A DNA stretch of 64,000 bases from Lacticaseibacillus suilingensis (GTDB lineage Bacteria; Bacillota; Bacilli; Lactobacillales; Lactobacillaceae): assembly GCF_016861845.1 (NCBI RefSeq), contig NZ_BOLV01000005.1:84382-148381 (forward strand). The letters are read 5' to 3'. A model generated the notes under the pieces. It was not told the origin of the DNA, ran no database searches, and worked only from the letters and a program-made list of their open reading frames with translations. Made by a program: the position numbers and the translations under genes. This document shows positions 56,506 through 64,000 of the stretch, one piece after another. The stretch's first letter is position 1, and every line of letters begins with the position of its first letter.

Positions 56506-57270
56506 TTATTCACTTGTCGCATAATAATACGAAATGACTTCCGCAAAACTGTACAAAATCGTCCGATTATCAATTTGATGCGGCGTGTTATCGACTTCGG
56601 TGATATGCGTGGAAGGCAAGATAATGGTTTCTGGTGCTAATTTCAGTAATGGTGTTTCTTGATTCATCGTGATGAGAAAAACTGGCGTGTGTAGGCGCTT
56701 GGCCCGGGTGAGCAGGGCCTGATAGGAATGAACAGAAGCCGTGATCGAGAAGATAATCAGCAGGTCATCTTTGGTTAACGCGTGGGTGAGGTAGTCGACC
56801 CGAATTTGGTCGGTGACTGGTTCAATGAATCGGTCCTCTGAATACATGGAATAGACTAGCTGCTCCGCTGAAAGCCCAGAGTTCCCAATCCCAATGGCTT
56901 TGACGCTGGCGTGATTATGGATGGCAGCAACGAGGCGATTTAACGGTTGTTCTAGATCCATCTGTGCGAGAATTTGGAAGGTTTTTGTGTAGCCGGCCAT
57001 GATACGTTGAAGGCGCGTCGACTGTGCTGCTTCAGGCGCTGGTGCGGCCAGGAGCTTGGCGACATCGAGTTTGAATTCGGGATAACCTTTATAGCCTACC
57101 TTTTTAACAAAACGCTGAATGGAGGCGACTGAGACGTTGTATTGCTTAGCGGCCTCCTGAATTGAGCGTTCCGCAGACGCGGCAGGGTTGGCCAGGATGG
57201 CTTGGTAGACGCGGCGTTCAGTTTTGGTTAGGGTCGTGTAATAAATCCCAATGCGTTCCTCCAGGTCCAT
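56506..57270 (-). CDS. RpiR-family regulator (third in the window)
   Basis: The 254-residue protein has the HTH (about 1-75; EAAKQYNVSVASIQRFVKKVG) and the SIS domain (about 100-230; AIGIGNSGLSAEQLVYSMYS, LLIIFSITASVHSY). In the SIS loop, Ser-Ile-Thr replaces the more usual Ser-x-Ser, which may alter the effector. It follows the EIIC gene by about 94 nt on the same strand. It probably controls the EIIC and the divergent ceramidase-like gene. The ATG at 57270 begins the homology. Confidence 0.82.
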   Translation of the reverse strand: MDLEERIGIYYTTLTKTERRVYQAILANPAASAERSIQEAAKQYNVSVASIQRFVKKVGYKGYPEFKLDVAKLLAAPAPEAAQSTRLQRIMAGYTKTFQILAQMDLEQPLNRLVAAIHNHASVKAIGIGNSGLSAEQLVYSMYSEDRFIEPVTDQIRVDYLTHALTKDDLLIIFSITASVHSYQALLTRAKRLHTPVFLITMNQETPLLKLAPETIILPSTHITEVDNTPHQIDNRTILYSFAEVISYYYATSE

Positions 57271-57364
57271 ATCAAACCATCCTTCGTTTTTGATACTTAC
57301 ATAGTAGCACGAAAACGCCTGTTGCAACGTGCAAGCAGACGTTTCCTTAGTTTTCTAATTGCGC

Positions 57365-58693
57365 TTATTCAGCTGCGGGTTCACCTTGCTCATCTTTGAT
57401 TGAGAGTTGCCGATCATAAGCAATCATGAATGGCGCCACAATCACGAAATCAATCGCGAAAATCAGGAACCAGACAATCAGTGAATGCCAATCAAGCGTT
57501 GAAATCAACGCATAGAGCGGTGCGGGCAAAGTCCACGGCACACTCATCGCGGTTTTACCCATAAATCCAAGCGTGGTGGCGAAGTAGGCAATTGGCATAT
57601 CAATCAGCAAGCAGATGAAGCTAGGGATGAAGGTGAAGAGGTTCATCACGGTTGGGATCCCGAAGACTTGCGGTTCGTTGATATTGAACAGCGTTGCTGG
57701 CCAAGCCAGCCGTGACAGGGATTTCAGCTGTGGAGACTTGGCGAAGACTAACATGCTGACCAAAATGGCGATGTATACTGCGGCTTCACCGAAGATGAAG
57801 GTGAAGTTCCCAACGAAGATGTTGGTCAGTGGCTTGTGCTGAGCGTATTCCTGCAGGTTTTCAACCAAGCCGGCGGTCCAGATTGGCGTCGTGACCGCCG
57901 AAATCATGTTGTCACCATGAATCCCGAAGAACCAGAAGATGAGGGCGACTTCGACCAAAATCATCATGGAAATGAGCGAAGCCCCGGCGTGCATCAATGG
58001 CTGGAAAATCGCGAAGATAAAGGTGCCGATGTTGGTGTTGAAGTGCCCCAACAAGCCGTTGATTCCGCCGAAAATCAGCAGGTTAGCAATCAATGGCAGC
58101 AGCACTTCGAATGGTGCGGCCACGGCTTGAGGGACTTGACTCGGCATCCGAATCGCAATCCTGTGATCGATGAGGAACCGGTTAATTTCAATGACGAGTA
58201 GCGCAATGATAATGGCGGCGAACATGGAATTAGAACCTAATAATGTCGTGTCGATTTGAAGCACTTTATTGACGGTCTTGGGTGCAGCAACGACGGCAAA
58301 GAACGTCATCAACGCCACTAGGGAATTAGGAAAAGCCGCCATTTTATAGGACTTGGCGAGTTGATAGGAAACCCCTAAGACCACATAAACTGAGATAATC
58401 CCGATTGAAAGATTGAAGGGAACAGTCAAAATATCATAATTGCCTTGCGCCCAGTGCATCCAGGCCAAAAGAAAATTATTGAAGAAGTTGGTTGGCTTGA
58501 CCAAGTCGGTGTTGACTGGCGGGTTCGCAATCATCAACGCGATACCACCAATGATGGTAAAGGGCACCAAGTTGGTTAAACCATCACGCAACGCCGCAAG
58601 ATGACGCTGGTTGGAAATTCGATTGGCCACAGGCACAATCTTCGCTTCCATGAATTCTTGGAAATGATCGAAGAAGCGATTCATTCTTTTCAT
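57365..58693 (-). CDS. PTS lactose/cellobiose-family EIIC (third orphan)
   Basis: The 442-residue permease has the CelB pattern: FMEAKIVPVANRISNQRHLA, FWFFGIHGDNMISAVTTPIW, and RLAWPATLFNINEPQVFG with the Asn-Glu pair. The ATG at 58693 has AGGAGG 7 nt upstream, and a GTG just before it is less likely. Neither EIIA nor EIIB is in the window, so it must borrow them. It is divergent from a ceramidase-like gene, suggesting a linked substrate such as an N-acylated or amide-bearing sugar. Confidence 0.9.
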   Translation of the reverse strand: MKRMNRFFDHFQEFMEAKIVPVANRISNQRHLAALRDGLTNLVPFTIIGGIALMIANPPVNTDLVKPTNFFNNFLLAWMHWAQGNYDILTVPFNLSIGIISVYVVLGVSYQLAKSYKMAAFPNSLVALMTFFAVVAAPKTVNKVLQIDTTLLGSNSMFAAIIIALLVIEINRFLIDHRIAIRMPSQVPQAVAAPFEVLLPLIANLLIFGGINGLLGHFNTNIGTFIFAIFQPLMHAGASLISMMILVEVALIFWFFGIHGDNMISAVTTPIWTAGLVENLQEYAQHKPLTNIFVGNFTFIFGEAAVYIAILVSMLVFAKSPQLKSLSRLAWPATLFNINEPQVFGIPTVMNLFTFIPSFICLLIDMPIAYFATTLGFMGKTAMSVPWTLPAPLYALISTLDWHSLIVWFLIFAIDFVIVAPFMIAYDRQLSIKDEQGEPAAE

Positions 58694-58715
58694 CACAATG
58701 CCTCCTAACGAAAAA

Positions 58716-58785
58716 TGAAAACCATTACAACGTCAGTATAGCATCGATGATACAAATATCAAGAAAAAGTTTATAAGTGATATTT
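58716..58785. promoter_or_regulatory. Divergent promoters with cre-like site and inverted repeat
   Basis: Minus strand: -35 TTGATA (58762-58757), 16-bp spacer, -10 TATACT (58740-58735), then a cre-like TGAAAACCATTACA (58716-58729). AAATATCA (58754-58761) and TGATATTT (58778-58785) are inverted copies, a candidate RpiR operator overlapping the -35. Plus strand: a -10 TATAAG (58772-58777) could serve the ceramidase-like gene. Confidence 0.6.
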
Positions 58786-58830
58786 TTCGTCAAAAGTGTT
58801 AAGCTGGGTTTAGGTTAAGGAGGCACGGCA

Positions 58831-60042
58831 ATGCTTATTGGAACAGACAACCAGTTGATTGACCCGCAAATCGGGTGTGAGATGGAAGGCTACGAAAGCC
58901 GCCGCTCCACAGGACGACATGATCATTTGACTACATCGGTGTTTTATCTGGCAAAAGGGGAGACGCGACTACTTTTCATCGCCCTTGATATTGTGGCTGT
59001 GCCGGGCTATCGCGCTGATCGCATTAAACGGCAAATCACCGCGCAATGGCAGGTGCCGGCGGAGCAGGTAGTGATTGCCGCCATTCACACGCATTCAGGA
59101 CCCACGGTAACGGATTTGTTGCTCGACTACCCTGACATCGATGAAACCTATTGGCAGCAGATCGATACGCAGACGGTGAAGGCTGTGGCCAATGCCATCC
59201 AGAACGCTCAGCCAGGACGCTTGGCATTGCGGGCCGCGACGGTTCCTGATGGCATCTATGCGAACCGGGATCAGGCGACGATGCCTTACAATCGCCAGCT
59301 GGCACAATTAGTGGCGTTAGATGATGACAATAAGTTGCTTGGCGCTTTGCTCCTATTAGGGACGCATCCGACCATCATGAACGTCCAAAATACCCAGTTA
59401 TCCGCCGATTTGGTCGGTGGGGTACGGCAGGCGTATCAGAAACGCTTCGGCATTCGACCAGTGGTGATGCTAACGGATTGTGGGAACACCAGCACTCGGT
59501 ACACCCGGCGGGAGAGCTCCTTTGATGAAGTGATGCAAAAAAGTGAGCAACTCGTGGCGGGCTTAATTAAAGCGGTGGACAAACCCGTTACACTCGGCCG
59601 CTTGCAAAGCCAGCAAGTCACATTGACCAGTGATTATAACCCAATGACTAATCCGGATGCCCAGGTCTTGTGGACCAAAATAAACAATGAAACGCAAGCG
59701 GCGACGGGAGCCAGACAGGATGAGCTGAAAGGCTTCTTGAGTACCTATCAGCATATTCGCAATTTTGGCCATACCCATTTTCAGGCGCATAGTACGATTT
59801 TGGATTGTGGGGATTTGCGCATTGTGACTTATCCAGGCGAACTGGTGCACACGCTTGGCGCACGCATTCGGCACGCGGATGATAAGCCAACGTTACTGGT
59901 GACCTTAGCCAATGACTATCGGGGTTATTCGGTGAATCAAGAGGATTTCGGCCAATACTTCGAGAGTTACAACAGTGTGCTGCTCCGCGGTACGGCCGAT
60001 GAATTCGTGGCGCGGATTGTCGCGGCAGAGCAAAACATGTAA
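58831..60042 (+). CDS. Neutral/alkaline ceramidase-like hydrolase, cytoplasmic
   Basis: The 403-residue protein resembles the N-terminal domain of neutral ceramidases: an opening IDPQIGCEMEGYESR region, AIHTHSGP (the conserved zinc-binding His pair, about residues 88-95), a GTHPT motif and TYPGELVHTLG near the end. Neutral ceramidases hydrolyse amide bonds with a zinc ion. This one lacks a signal peptide and the C-terminal immunoglobulin-like domain, and sits divergent from an EIIC and RpiR gene. It more likely acts on an amide or ester in a PTS-imported sugar derivative than on ceramide. AAGGAGG lies before the ATG. Confidence 0.78.
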   Translation: MLIGTDNQLIDPQIGCEMEGYESRRSTGRHDHLTTSVFYLAKGETRLLFIALDIVAVPGYRADRIKRQITAQWQVPAEQVVIAAIHTHSGPTVTDLLLDYPDIDETYWQQIDTQTVKAVANAIQNAQPGRLALRAATVPDGIYANRDQATMPYNRQLAQLVALDDDNKLLGALLLLGTHPTIMNVQNTQLSADLVGGVRQAYQKRFGIRPVVMLTDCGNTSTRYTRRESSFDEVMQKSEQLVAGLIKAVDKPVTLGRLQSQQVTLTSDYNPMTNPDAQVLWTKINNETQAATGARQDELKGFLSTYQHIRNFGHTHFQAHSTILDCGDLRIVTYPGELVHTLGARIRHADDKPTLLVTLANDYRGYSVNQEDFGQYFESYNSVLLRGTADEFVARIVAAEQNM

Positions 60043-60045
60043 AGT

Positions 60046-60083
60046 AAACAGCCCTTCCGACTGATACAGCGGAAGGGCTGTTT
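60046..60083. terminator. Bidirectional intrinsic terminator
   Basis: A perfect 14-bp stem AAACAGCCCTTCCG/CGGAAGGGCTGTTT (60046-60059, 60070-60083) with T run lies between the convergent ceramidase-like and PL8 genes. Confidence 0.85.
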
Positions 60084-60149
60084 TGTGGCAGAGTAGTGCA
60101 GGTTATCTACATATCAATTTGGGAAAAATCTCAACGTTGTACATAATCG

Positions 60150-63100
60150 CTAACTAAGGTACTTGCGGTGATTAAAGATTTGTAAAGCGAGGATTCCGAC
60201 AATAACGGCGCCGATGAGACCTGCAAGAACCGCACTGAACATACTTTCACCTGTGTTTGGCAGGCTGGTTTTACGCTTATCGGAGTTAAGCACTTTTTTA
60301 GTGGCCTTTTGGGTTGCAGGTGTTTGCGTAACAGCCGACCTGTTACTTTGATGAGAGCCACTCTGCAGTTTATTGCTTTCGTGATTTTCGGTGACGACTG
60401 GTTTGGTTGTATCTGGTTTGTCAGTTACCGACTGCTCACCTTTCGGAGAGTTCACATGGATGGTGACACTGCGACTGGCGCCGTTTAGGTTAGTTGAGTC
60501 GAAGATGAGGAGATCACCCTTCACGGCGAAGACGGAATCTACATCTGCCGATGCAGTGATGTCGTGATTGAATTTAAGGGTGATTTTTTCGTTGCTTTGA
60601 GTGGGGTCGGAGATGTTAATCTGGTAATCATTATTTCCAAGGTCCTTAACGATTAGTGAGCTCGGTTGATCAACGCTAAGCAGGTCGGACAGGTTTTCGG
60701 CTTTAGTCCAGACGTTTGCCAGCATTCGGTTACCATCTTTGATGGCCTGAACGTCAGCCGTGTTTGCGAGAACCTGATACTCTGGGTTAGCGGCCAGCTT
60801 GGCAATCTGCTCATCAGTCGCGCCTGGAACGGTAACATATTCGTATTTGCCATTTGTGACTTTTTGGCCATGATTGATTGCCAACGTTAGGTAGTCGAAG
60901 GTGTAAACTTTTGGCGTGCCATGGGTGGGGTTGATATCAGCATATTTACCGGTACGCGCCGCTTCGGAAGCGGTGACATTATCATTCCCAGCAGCGACGA
61001 TATAGCCGACGTTAGTCTTAGTTTTACCGGTGTTGATGTTGGCCCATGAGTTAACGGTAGTTCCATTTTTGAAAGCAGCCCCGTCAACTGTAACCTTGGT
61101 GTCAGGTGTGCTGAGAATACGGTTATCAAGAATGGTTTCGATATCAGCCGTAGTTGAACCATTGATGCCGGCTCCAAGATTGACAATCTGGCCGTTCAAC
61201 AGGAACCAGGACTTCTTGGCAATCAGATTTTGCTTAAGGTTTGTTTTATTGAGTGCCATACCAATGGCTGCAACTTCATTATCCTTAGAACCGCCAACCC
61301 ATTTTTCAGGGCTAGTCTTACCGGCGTGAGCACCATCTGCCAGAGGAATTGTGTCGACAGTGATCCCGGGCAAGCGATAAGGGTCGACGGTCGGCCAGAA
61401 GCCTTCGCCAAATTGAGTTAGATCATCGTTGTAAAGATAGAACATACCGTCAGCGGTATGGAAAGCGTGTCGGTTTTCGCCGTTACCGTATTCGTAGGTG
61501 AAGACCTTATCAGAGTACATGCTGATGCCAACAGAGTAGGAAGGTGTTCGCTGCACCACCCTATTTATCTTGGCGAGAATATTGATAACTGGCAGTTCAG
61601 AGATTTGACCTTGACCAGCATCAACGGCCTTTTGAAGGTCGACCAAAGTGCCATAGTCGCGGGGGTTCTCAAAGTAGTTGAACCGATCGCCAACTTCGCG
61701 AATTGAGGTTGCGATTTCCTGATATATTTCGTTTCTCAGAGCGACAGGGGCAATGGAGGCAACCATTGATAAACCATCAAAGGATTTTTTCCCGGAGTAG
61801 AGCTCTGGCGCATCTGGGGAGAGGCCGGCGCCACGGGAGATTGAACGGCCTGAGAACATTGAAGGCATCCGACCATTAACAATCAATTCAACAGAGCCCT
61901 TTTGAACATATTGAAAATATGGAACGAGTTGCTCGTCCTTGATGGCCCATGGCGTCGAGTCTAGAGTGGCAACAATGCGGGCGATTCCTCGTAACATGTC
62001 GGCACCGTATGCACCGTTGTAGGCGTGCTTCTCATGTTGAACAAAGGAGCCATCCGCATACATACCATCGCCGGTCTGGGAGAAACCGAGTACTTCTGGC
62101 ATCTGCTGCTGAACAAGCGCAATACGGTTGGTGTCATCAACGAGTAGGCCACTGCCAAGAACTGCTAGGGCAATATCTGTCAGGTTAGCGCCGGTAGCCT
62201 TACCGCCTGTGAACATAACATCAGGCGCGGCATCATATAGAGTGATGGGCTTGACATATTTAGCCAATGCGGTAGGGTCCTTGGCTTTTAGATCATCATA
62301 GAGCAGCATCAGTGTATCAACTAATGGCTGTGAGGAGCCGATGTTCCAGTCCCACCAGTTATCTGAATGGTAAGTGCCGTTGTATTTTTTGGTGGTAATC
62401 ATATAGTCAAGCGCATCAATAATTGCTTGATAGACTGCGGGATCTTTGTACTGTTGGCTCAATGGATCGCAGTAGCCTAAGGTGAGAGCCTTGATATTAA
62501 CAAAAGTACTTGTCATGTCGGCGGAGGCGGAGGCAGTTGGTACTTTGGCCCAGATAGTCGTCCGGTCGGCACTGCGGTCCATTGTGTTCCACAGCTCATC
62601 ACTCTTATCTGCAACACTCTTCAGATAAGCGCGGATGTTCGGGTTGGTTAGATCTGGCGCCTTTGGCATCAGACGATTAAGCCAGCGTTCGCGCATCATG
62701 GCGAGGGTCGTGTCAGATTCAATCTGTGAGAGCACAGTCACTTGAGTTTCACTGTGAAGGCCAGTGACTTTATCAGTCAACGAAACGGTGGCAGTGCCAG
62801 CGCCCATCGCCGTGAGCTTTCCGTTGGCCACTGAGACAATGGCGTCATCGCTACTGAACCATTGAAGGTTTGAGTTCTCTTCGTTAAGTACGAGCCCAGT
62901 TGGCGTTGTTGTGTATGTGAGGTCTTTGTTCTCCCCTGGAGTCAATGTAATTTGTTTTGCATCAAGTTGAAGACTGGACAAGACCCGCTTGGCACTATAG
63001 GCCTCAATCTCGTATATGCTTGAGGCATACCAGTTTATGCTACCAGAGGGCTTGGTGTTTTTGAGCTGGTGATACTGAATATAACGTACAGGGGTAGCGC

Positions 63101-63602
63101 TGAATACGATTGGCAGGGAATAGGCTTTCTTGACTTCGGTATCTTTGACCGTCAGCCTAGGCGTATAGTTTTTTCCATCAGGTGAGGTTAACACTTCATA
63201 ATCAGTCGTCGTACTCTTGAATGACAGATCCAGTTCGCTGATGGTTTGAACTTTCCCTAGATCGATAGTTAAGGTTTGATCACCGTTTGTTTCTCCGGCA
63301 GCACCCGCCCAGCGCGTCGATGCATCACCATCGACGACCATCGCTGCAGAGAACTGATCACTTTCCTGACCGGTGGCGGTCGCGGCCGTGCCCTGAGCTA
63401 AGTTGGGATTAGCGGCCGGTGTGGTCACAGTAGTCGACGGTGTATCCGTGCTAACTAGCGTTGTGGTGGCACTATTTTGTGCATTGTTAGTAGCTTCAAC
63501 GGCGGTGCTGGCAGTTGCGAAGACAGCAGCACCAGCGACAACGGTTGCGCCGGCAACAAGCCATTTTCTTTGTGCCAGCTTTAAATGAACAGCTTTTCTC
63601 AT
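60150..63602 (-). CDS. Large cell-wall-anchored PL8 polysaccharide lyase with discoidin and Ig-like domains
   Basis: The 1150-residue surface enzyme has: signal peptide (1-36, ending ...TASTAVEA), an F5/8 type C discoidin domain (about 70-205; LAQGTAATATGQESDQFSAA), a Big_2-like Ig domain (about 212-292), the PL8 alpha-barrel (about 300-640), PL8 beta-domains (about 670-1060), a Thr/Gln/Lys-rich wall spacer and the LPNTG sortase signal. Catalytic His523 and Tyr532 in VQHEKHAYNGAYG have the PL8 nine-residue spacing; SDNWWDWNIGS forms the aromatic patch. The ATG at 63602 is chosen because AGGAGG lies 5 nt upstream; the frame is open to 63656 without one. Hyaluronan, chondroitin or xanthan-like polymers are possible substrates. 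Confidence 0.88.
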   Translation of the reverse strand: MRKAVHLKLAQRKWLVAGATVVAGAAVFATASTAVEATNNAQNSATTTLVSTDTPSTTVTTPAANPNLAQGTAATATGQESDQFSAAMVVDGDASTRWAGAAGETNGDQTLTIDLGKVQTISELDLSFKSTTTDYEVLTSPDGKNYTPRLTVKDTEVKKAYSLPIVFSATPVRYIQYHQLKNTKPSGSINWYASSIYEIEAYSAKRVLSSLQLDAKQITLTPGENKDLTYTTTPTGLVLNEENSNLQWFSSDDAIVSVANGKLTAMGAGTATVSLTDKVTGLHSETQVTVLSQIESDTTLAMMRERWLNRLMPKAPDLTNPNIRAYLKSVADKSDELWNTMDRSADRTTIWAKVPTASASADMTSTFVNIKALTLGYCDPLSQQYKDPAVYQAIIDALDYMITTKKYNGTYHSDNWWDWNIGSSQPLVDTLMLLYDDLKAKDPTALAKYVKPITLYDAAPDVMFTGGKATGANLTDIALAVLGSGLLVDDTNRIALVQQQMPEVLGFSQTGDGMYADGSFVQHEKHAYNGAYGADMLRGIARIVATLDSTPWAIKDEQLVPYFQYVQKGSVELIVNGRMPSMFSGRSISRGAGLSPDAPELYSGKKSFDGLSMVASIAPVALRNEIYQEIATSIREVGDRFNYFENPRDYGTLVDLQKAVDAGQGQISELPVINILAKINRVVQRTPSYSVGISMYSDKVFTYEYGNGENRHAFHTADGMFYLYNDDLTQFGEGFWPTVDPYRLPGITVDTIPLADGAHAGKTSPEKWVGGSKDNEVAAIGMALNKTNLKQNLIAKKSWFLLNGQIVNLGAGINGSTTADIETILDNRILSTPDTKVTVDGAAFKNGTTVNSWANINTGKTKTNVGYIVAAGNDNVTASEAARTGKYADINPTHGTPKVYTFDYLTLAINHGQKVTNGKYEYVTVPGATDEQIAKLAANPEYQVLANTADVQAIKDGNRMLANVWTKAENLSDLLSVDQPSSLIVKDLGNNDYQINISDPTQSNEKITLKFNHDITASADVDSVFAVKGDLLIFDSTNLNGASRSVTIHVNSPKGEQSVTDKPDTTKPVVTENHESNKLQSGSHQSNRSAVTQTPATQKATKKVLNSDKRKTSLPNTGESMFSAVLAGLIGAVIVGILALQIFNHRKYLS

Positions 63603-63749
63603 TTCATCCTCCTGAGCTTCAGAGAAGTTGAAAGACATCAGTTCTCTGGTTGCCATGATTGAGACAGAGTGCGATATACAACATCGTCAGTTCAATGAAA
63701 CTTCTCCAATTTGTTCTTGATTTCAAGCTAACGCTCCTTTCCGCCAGAT

Positions 63750-63806
63750 ATTATAAGCGCTTACAAATAAACTTGTAAATACATTTAATTTATTTGAATT
63801 TGTAAG
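63750..63806 (-). promoter_or_regulatory. Promoter, near-perfect cre and inverted repeats of the second PL8 gene
   Basis: Minus strand: -35 TTTACA (63779-63774), 18-bp spacer, -10 TATAAT (63755-63750). TATAAGCGCTTACA (63752-63765) matches the ideal cre palindrome at 13 of 14 positions and covers the -10. CTTACAAAT (63760-63768) and ATTTGTAAG (63798-63806) are inverted arms flanking the -35, with a third TTGTAA between. No CGTTAA-type GntR site is present here. About 150 nt of leader lies between promoter and ATG. Confidence 0.7.
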
Positions 63807-64000
63807 ATATATTTTTGCCTTATCATTGTGTAAAGCGGGGAATTATTGAATGATAGTAGGAAATACTGGTATAGCGGGAATTCATTTTGTTTGCAGGTCG
63901 TTGCCAATAGCGAATATTAGGCACTTGAATTGTCAAGCTAAGTGGAACATCTCTGACCAGAAGACTTCCAGCGAGGATTTCCAACCAAACATCTTGCGTG
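63807..64000. other. Unassigned AT-rich end of the window
   Basis: No reading frame of note, repeat or RNA gene was recognised in this stretch; it is upstream of the second lyase gene and runs off the window. Confidence 0.5.

Noticed and set aside
1..64000. CRISPR arrays, tRNA, rRNA and IS elements
   Set aside because: No regularly spaced repeats, cloverleaf-like genes, rRNA segments or transposase frames were seen on either strand.

Overview
The window reads as the chromosome of a lactic acid bacterium of the Lactobacillaceae, most likely Lacticaseibacillus or a close relative. The evidence is strong AGGAGG-type ribosome binding sites, LPxTG-anchored surface proteins, mannose- and cellobiose-family PTS genes, CcpA (cre) sites, RpiR/GntR/Rgg regulators and Fst-type toxin genes. 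By eye, most of the first 46 kb is GC-rich (well above 50%), while the muropeptide region at 46.4-58.7 kb and the lyase at 60.1-63.6 kb are clearly AT-richer, which suggests later acquisition. No rRNA, tRNA, IS transposase or CRISPR array was seen.

Layout. 0-4 kb: a partial AP2-type DNA-binding protein, then a YxlEFG-like unit (XRE regulator, small membrane protein, ABC ATPase, permease). 3.8-10.7 kb: oxidoreductases, a hydrolase, an acetyltransferase, DUF3737 and MalY/PatB genes around a LysR regulator. 10.8-16.6 kb: a frameshifted ltrA, a glutamate-cysteine ligase, a pentapeptide protein, small unknowns and a 14-TM efflux pump. 16.8-20 kb: a Nif3-like protein and RpiR regulator divergent from an orphan cellobiose-type EIIC. 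20-26.6 kb: KtrAB potassium uptake, a GNAT-like protein, an Rgg-type regulator divergent from an ABC exporter across a 25-bp inverted repeat, a HAD phosphatase and a DUF2188 protein.

26.7-46.2 kb contains a glycosaminoglycan (hyaluronan/chondroitin) utilisation region. It has a cell-wall-anchored PL8 lyase, an EIIB/EIIC/EIID mannose-family PTS, an unsaturated glucuronyl hydrolase (GH88), a cytoplasmic heparinase II/III-like protein, KduI and KduD, an intracellular discoidin-like protein and GntR plus IclR regulators. Three of its promoters share one plan: a cre site over the -35 box and a regulator palindrome about 20-30 bp after the -10. Two promoters carry the same GntR palindrome (CGTTAA-N12-TTAACG), which ties the lyase at 27 kb to the PTS operon 15 kb away. 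No EIIA, KDG kinase or KDPG aldolase gene is in the window. Between these parts lie an F420-reductase-like gene, a luciferase-like monooxygenase, a DUF2075 ATPase and a Tet(M/O)-like GTPase.

35.5-36.3 kb holds genes too short for ordinary ORF calling: two tandem type I toxin-antitoxin modules of the Fst/par family. One toxin is intact (29 aa) and one is broken by a one-base deletion. Each has its own convergent antisense RNA whose 5' end matches its own toxin's start region.

46.4-56.5 kb is a peptidoglycan-sugar (MurNAc) recycling region: MurQ, an esterase, a MurK-like kinase, MupG (GH170), an EIIC, a degenerate acylphosphatase-like protein, a signal-less NamZ/DUF1343 (GH171) protein, a small membrane protein, an RpiR regulator and two acetyltransferases. 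56.5-60 kb has a third RpiR/orphan EIIC pair, next to a cytoplasmic neutral-ceramidase-like protein. 60.1-63.6 kb is a second, larger LPxTG-anchored PL8 lyase with discoidin and Ig-like domains under a near-perfect cre site.
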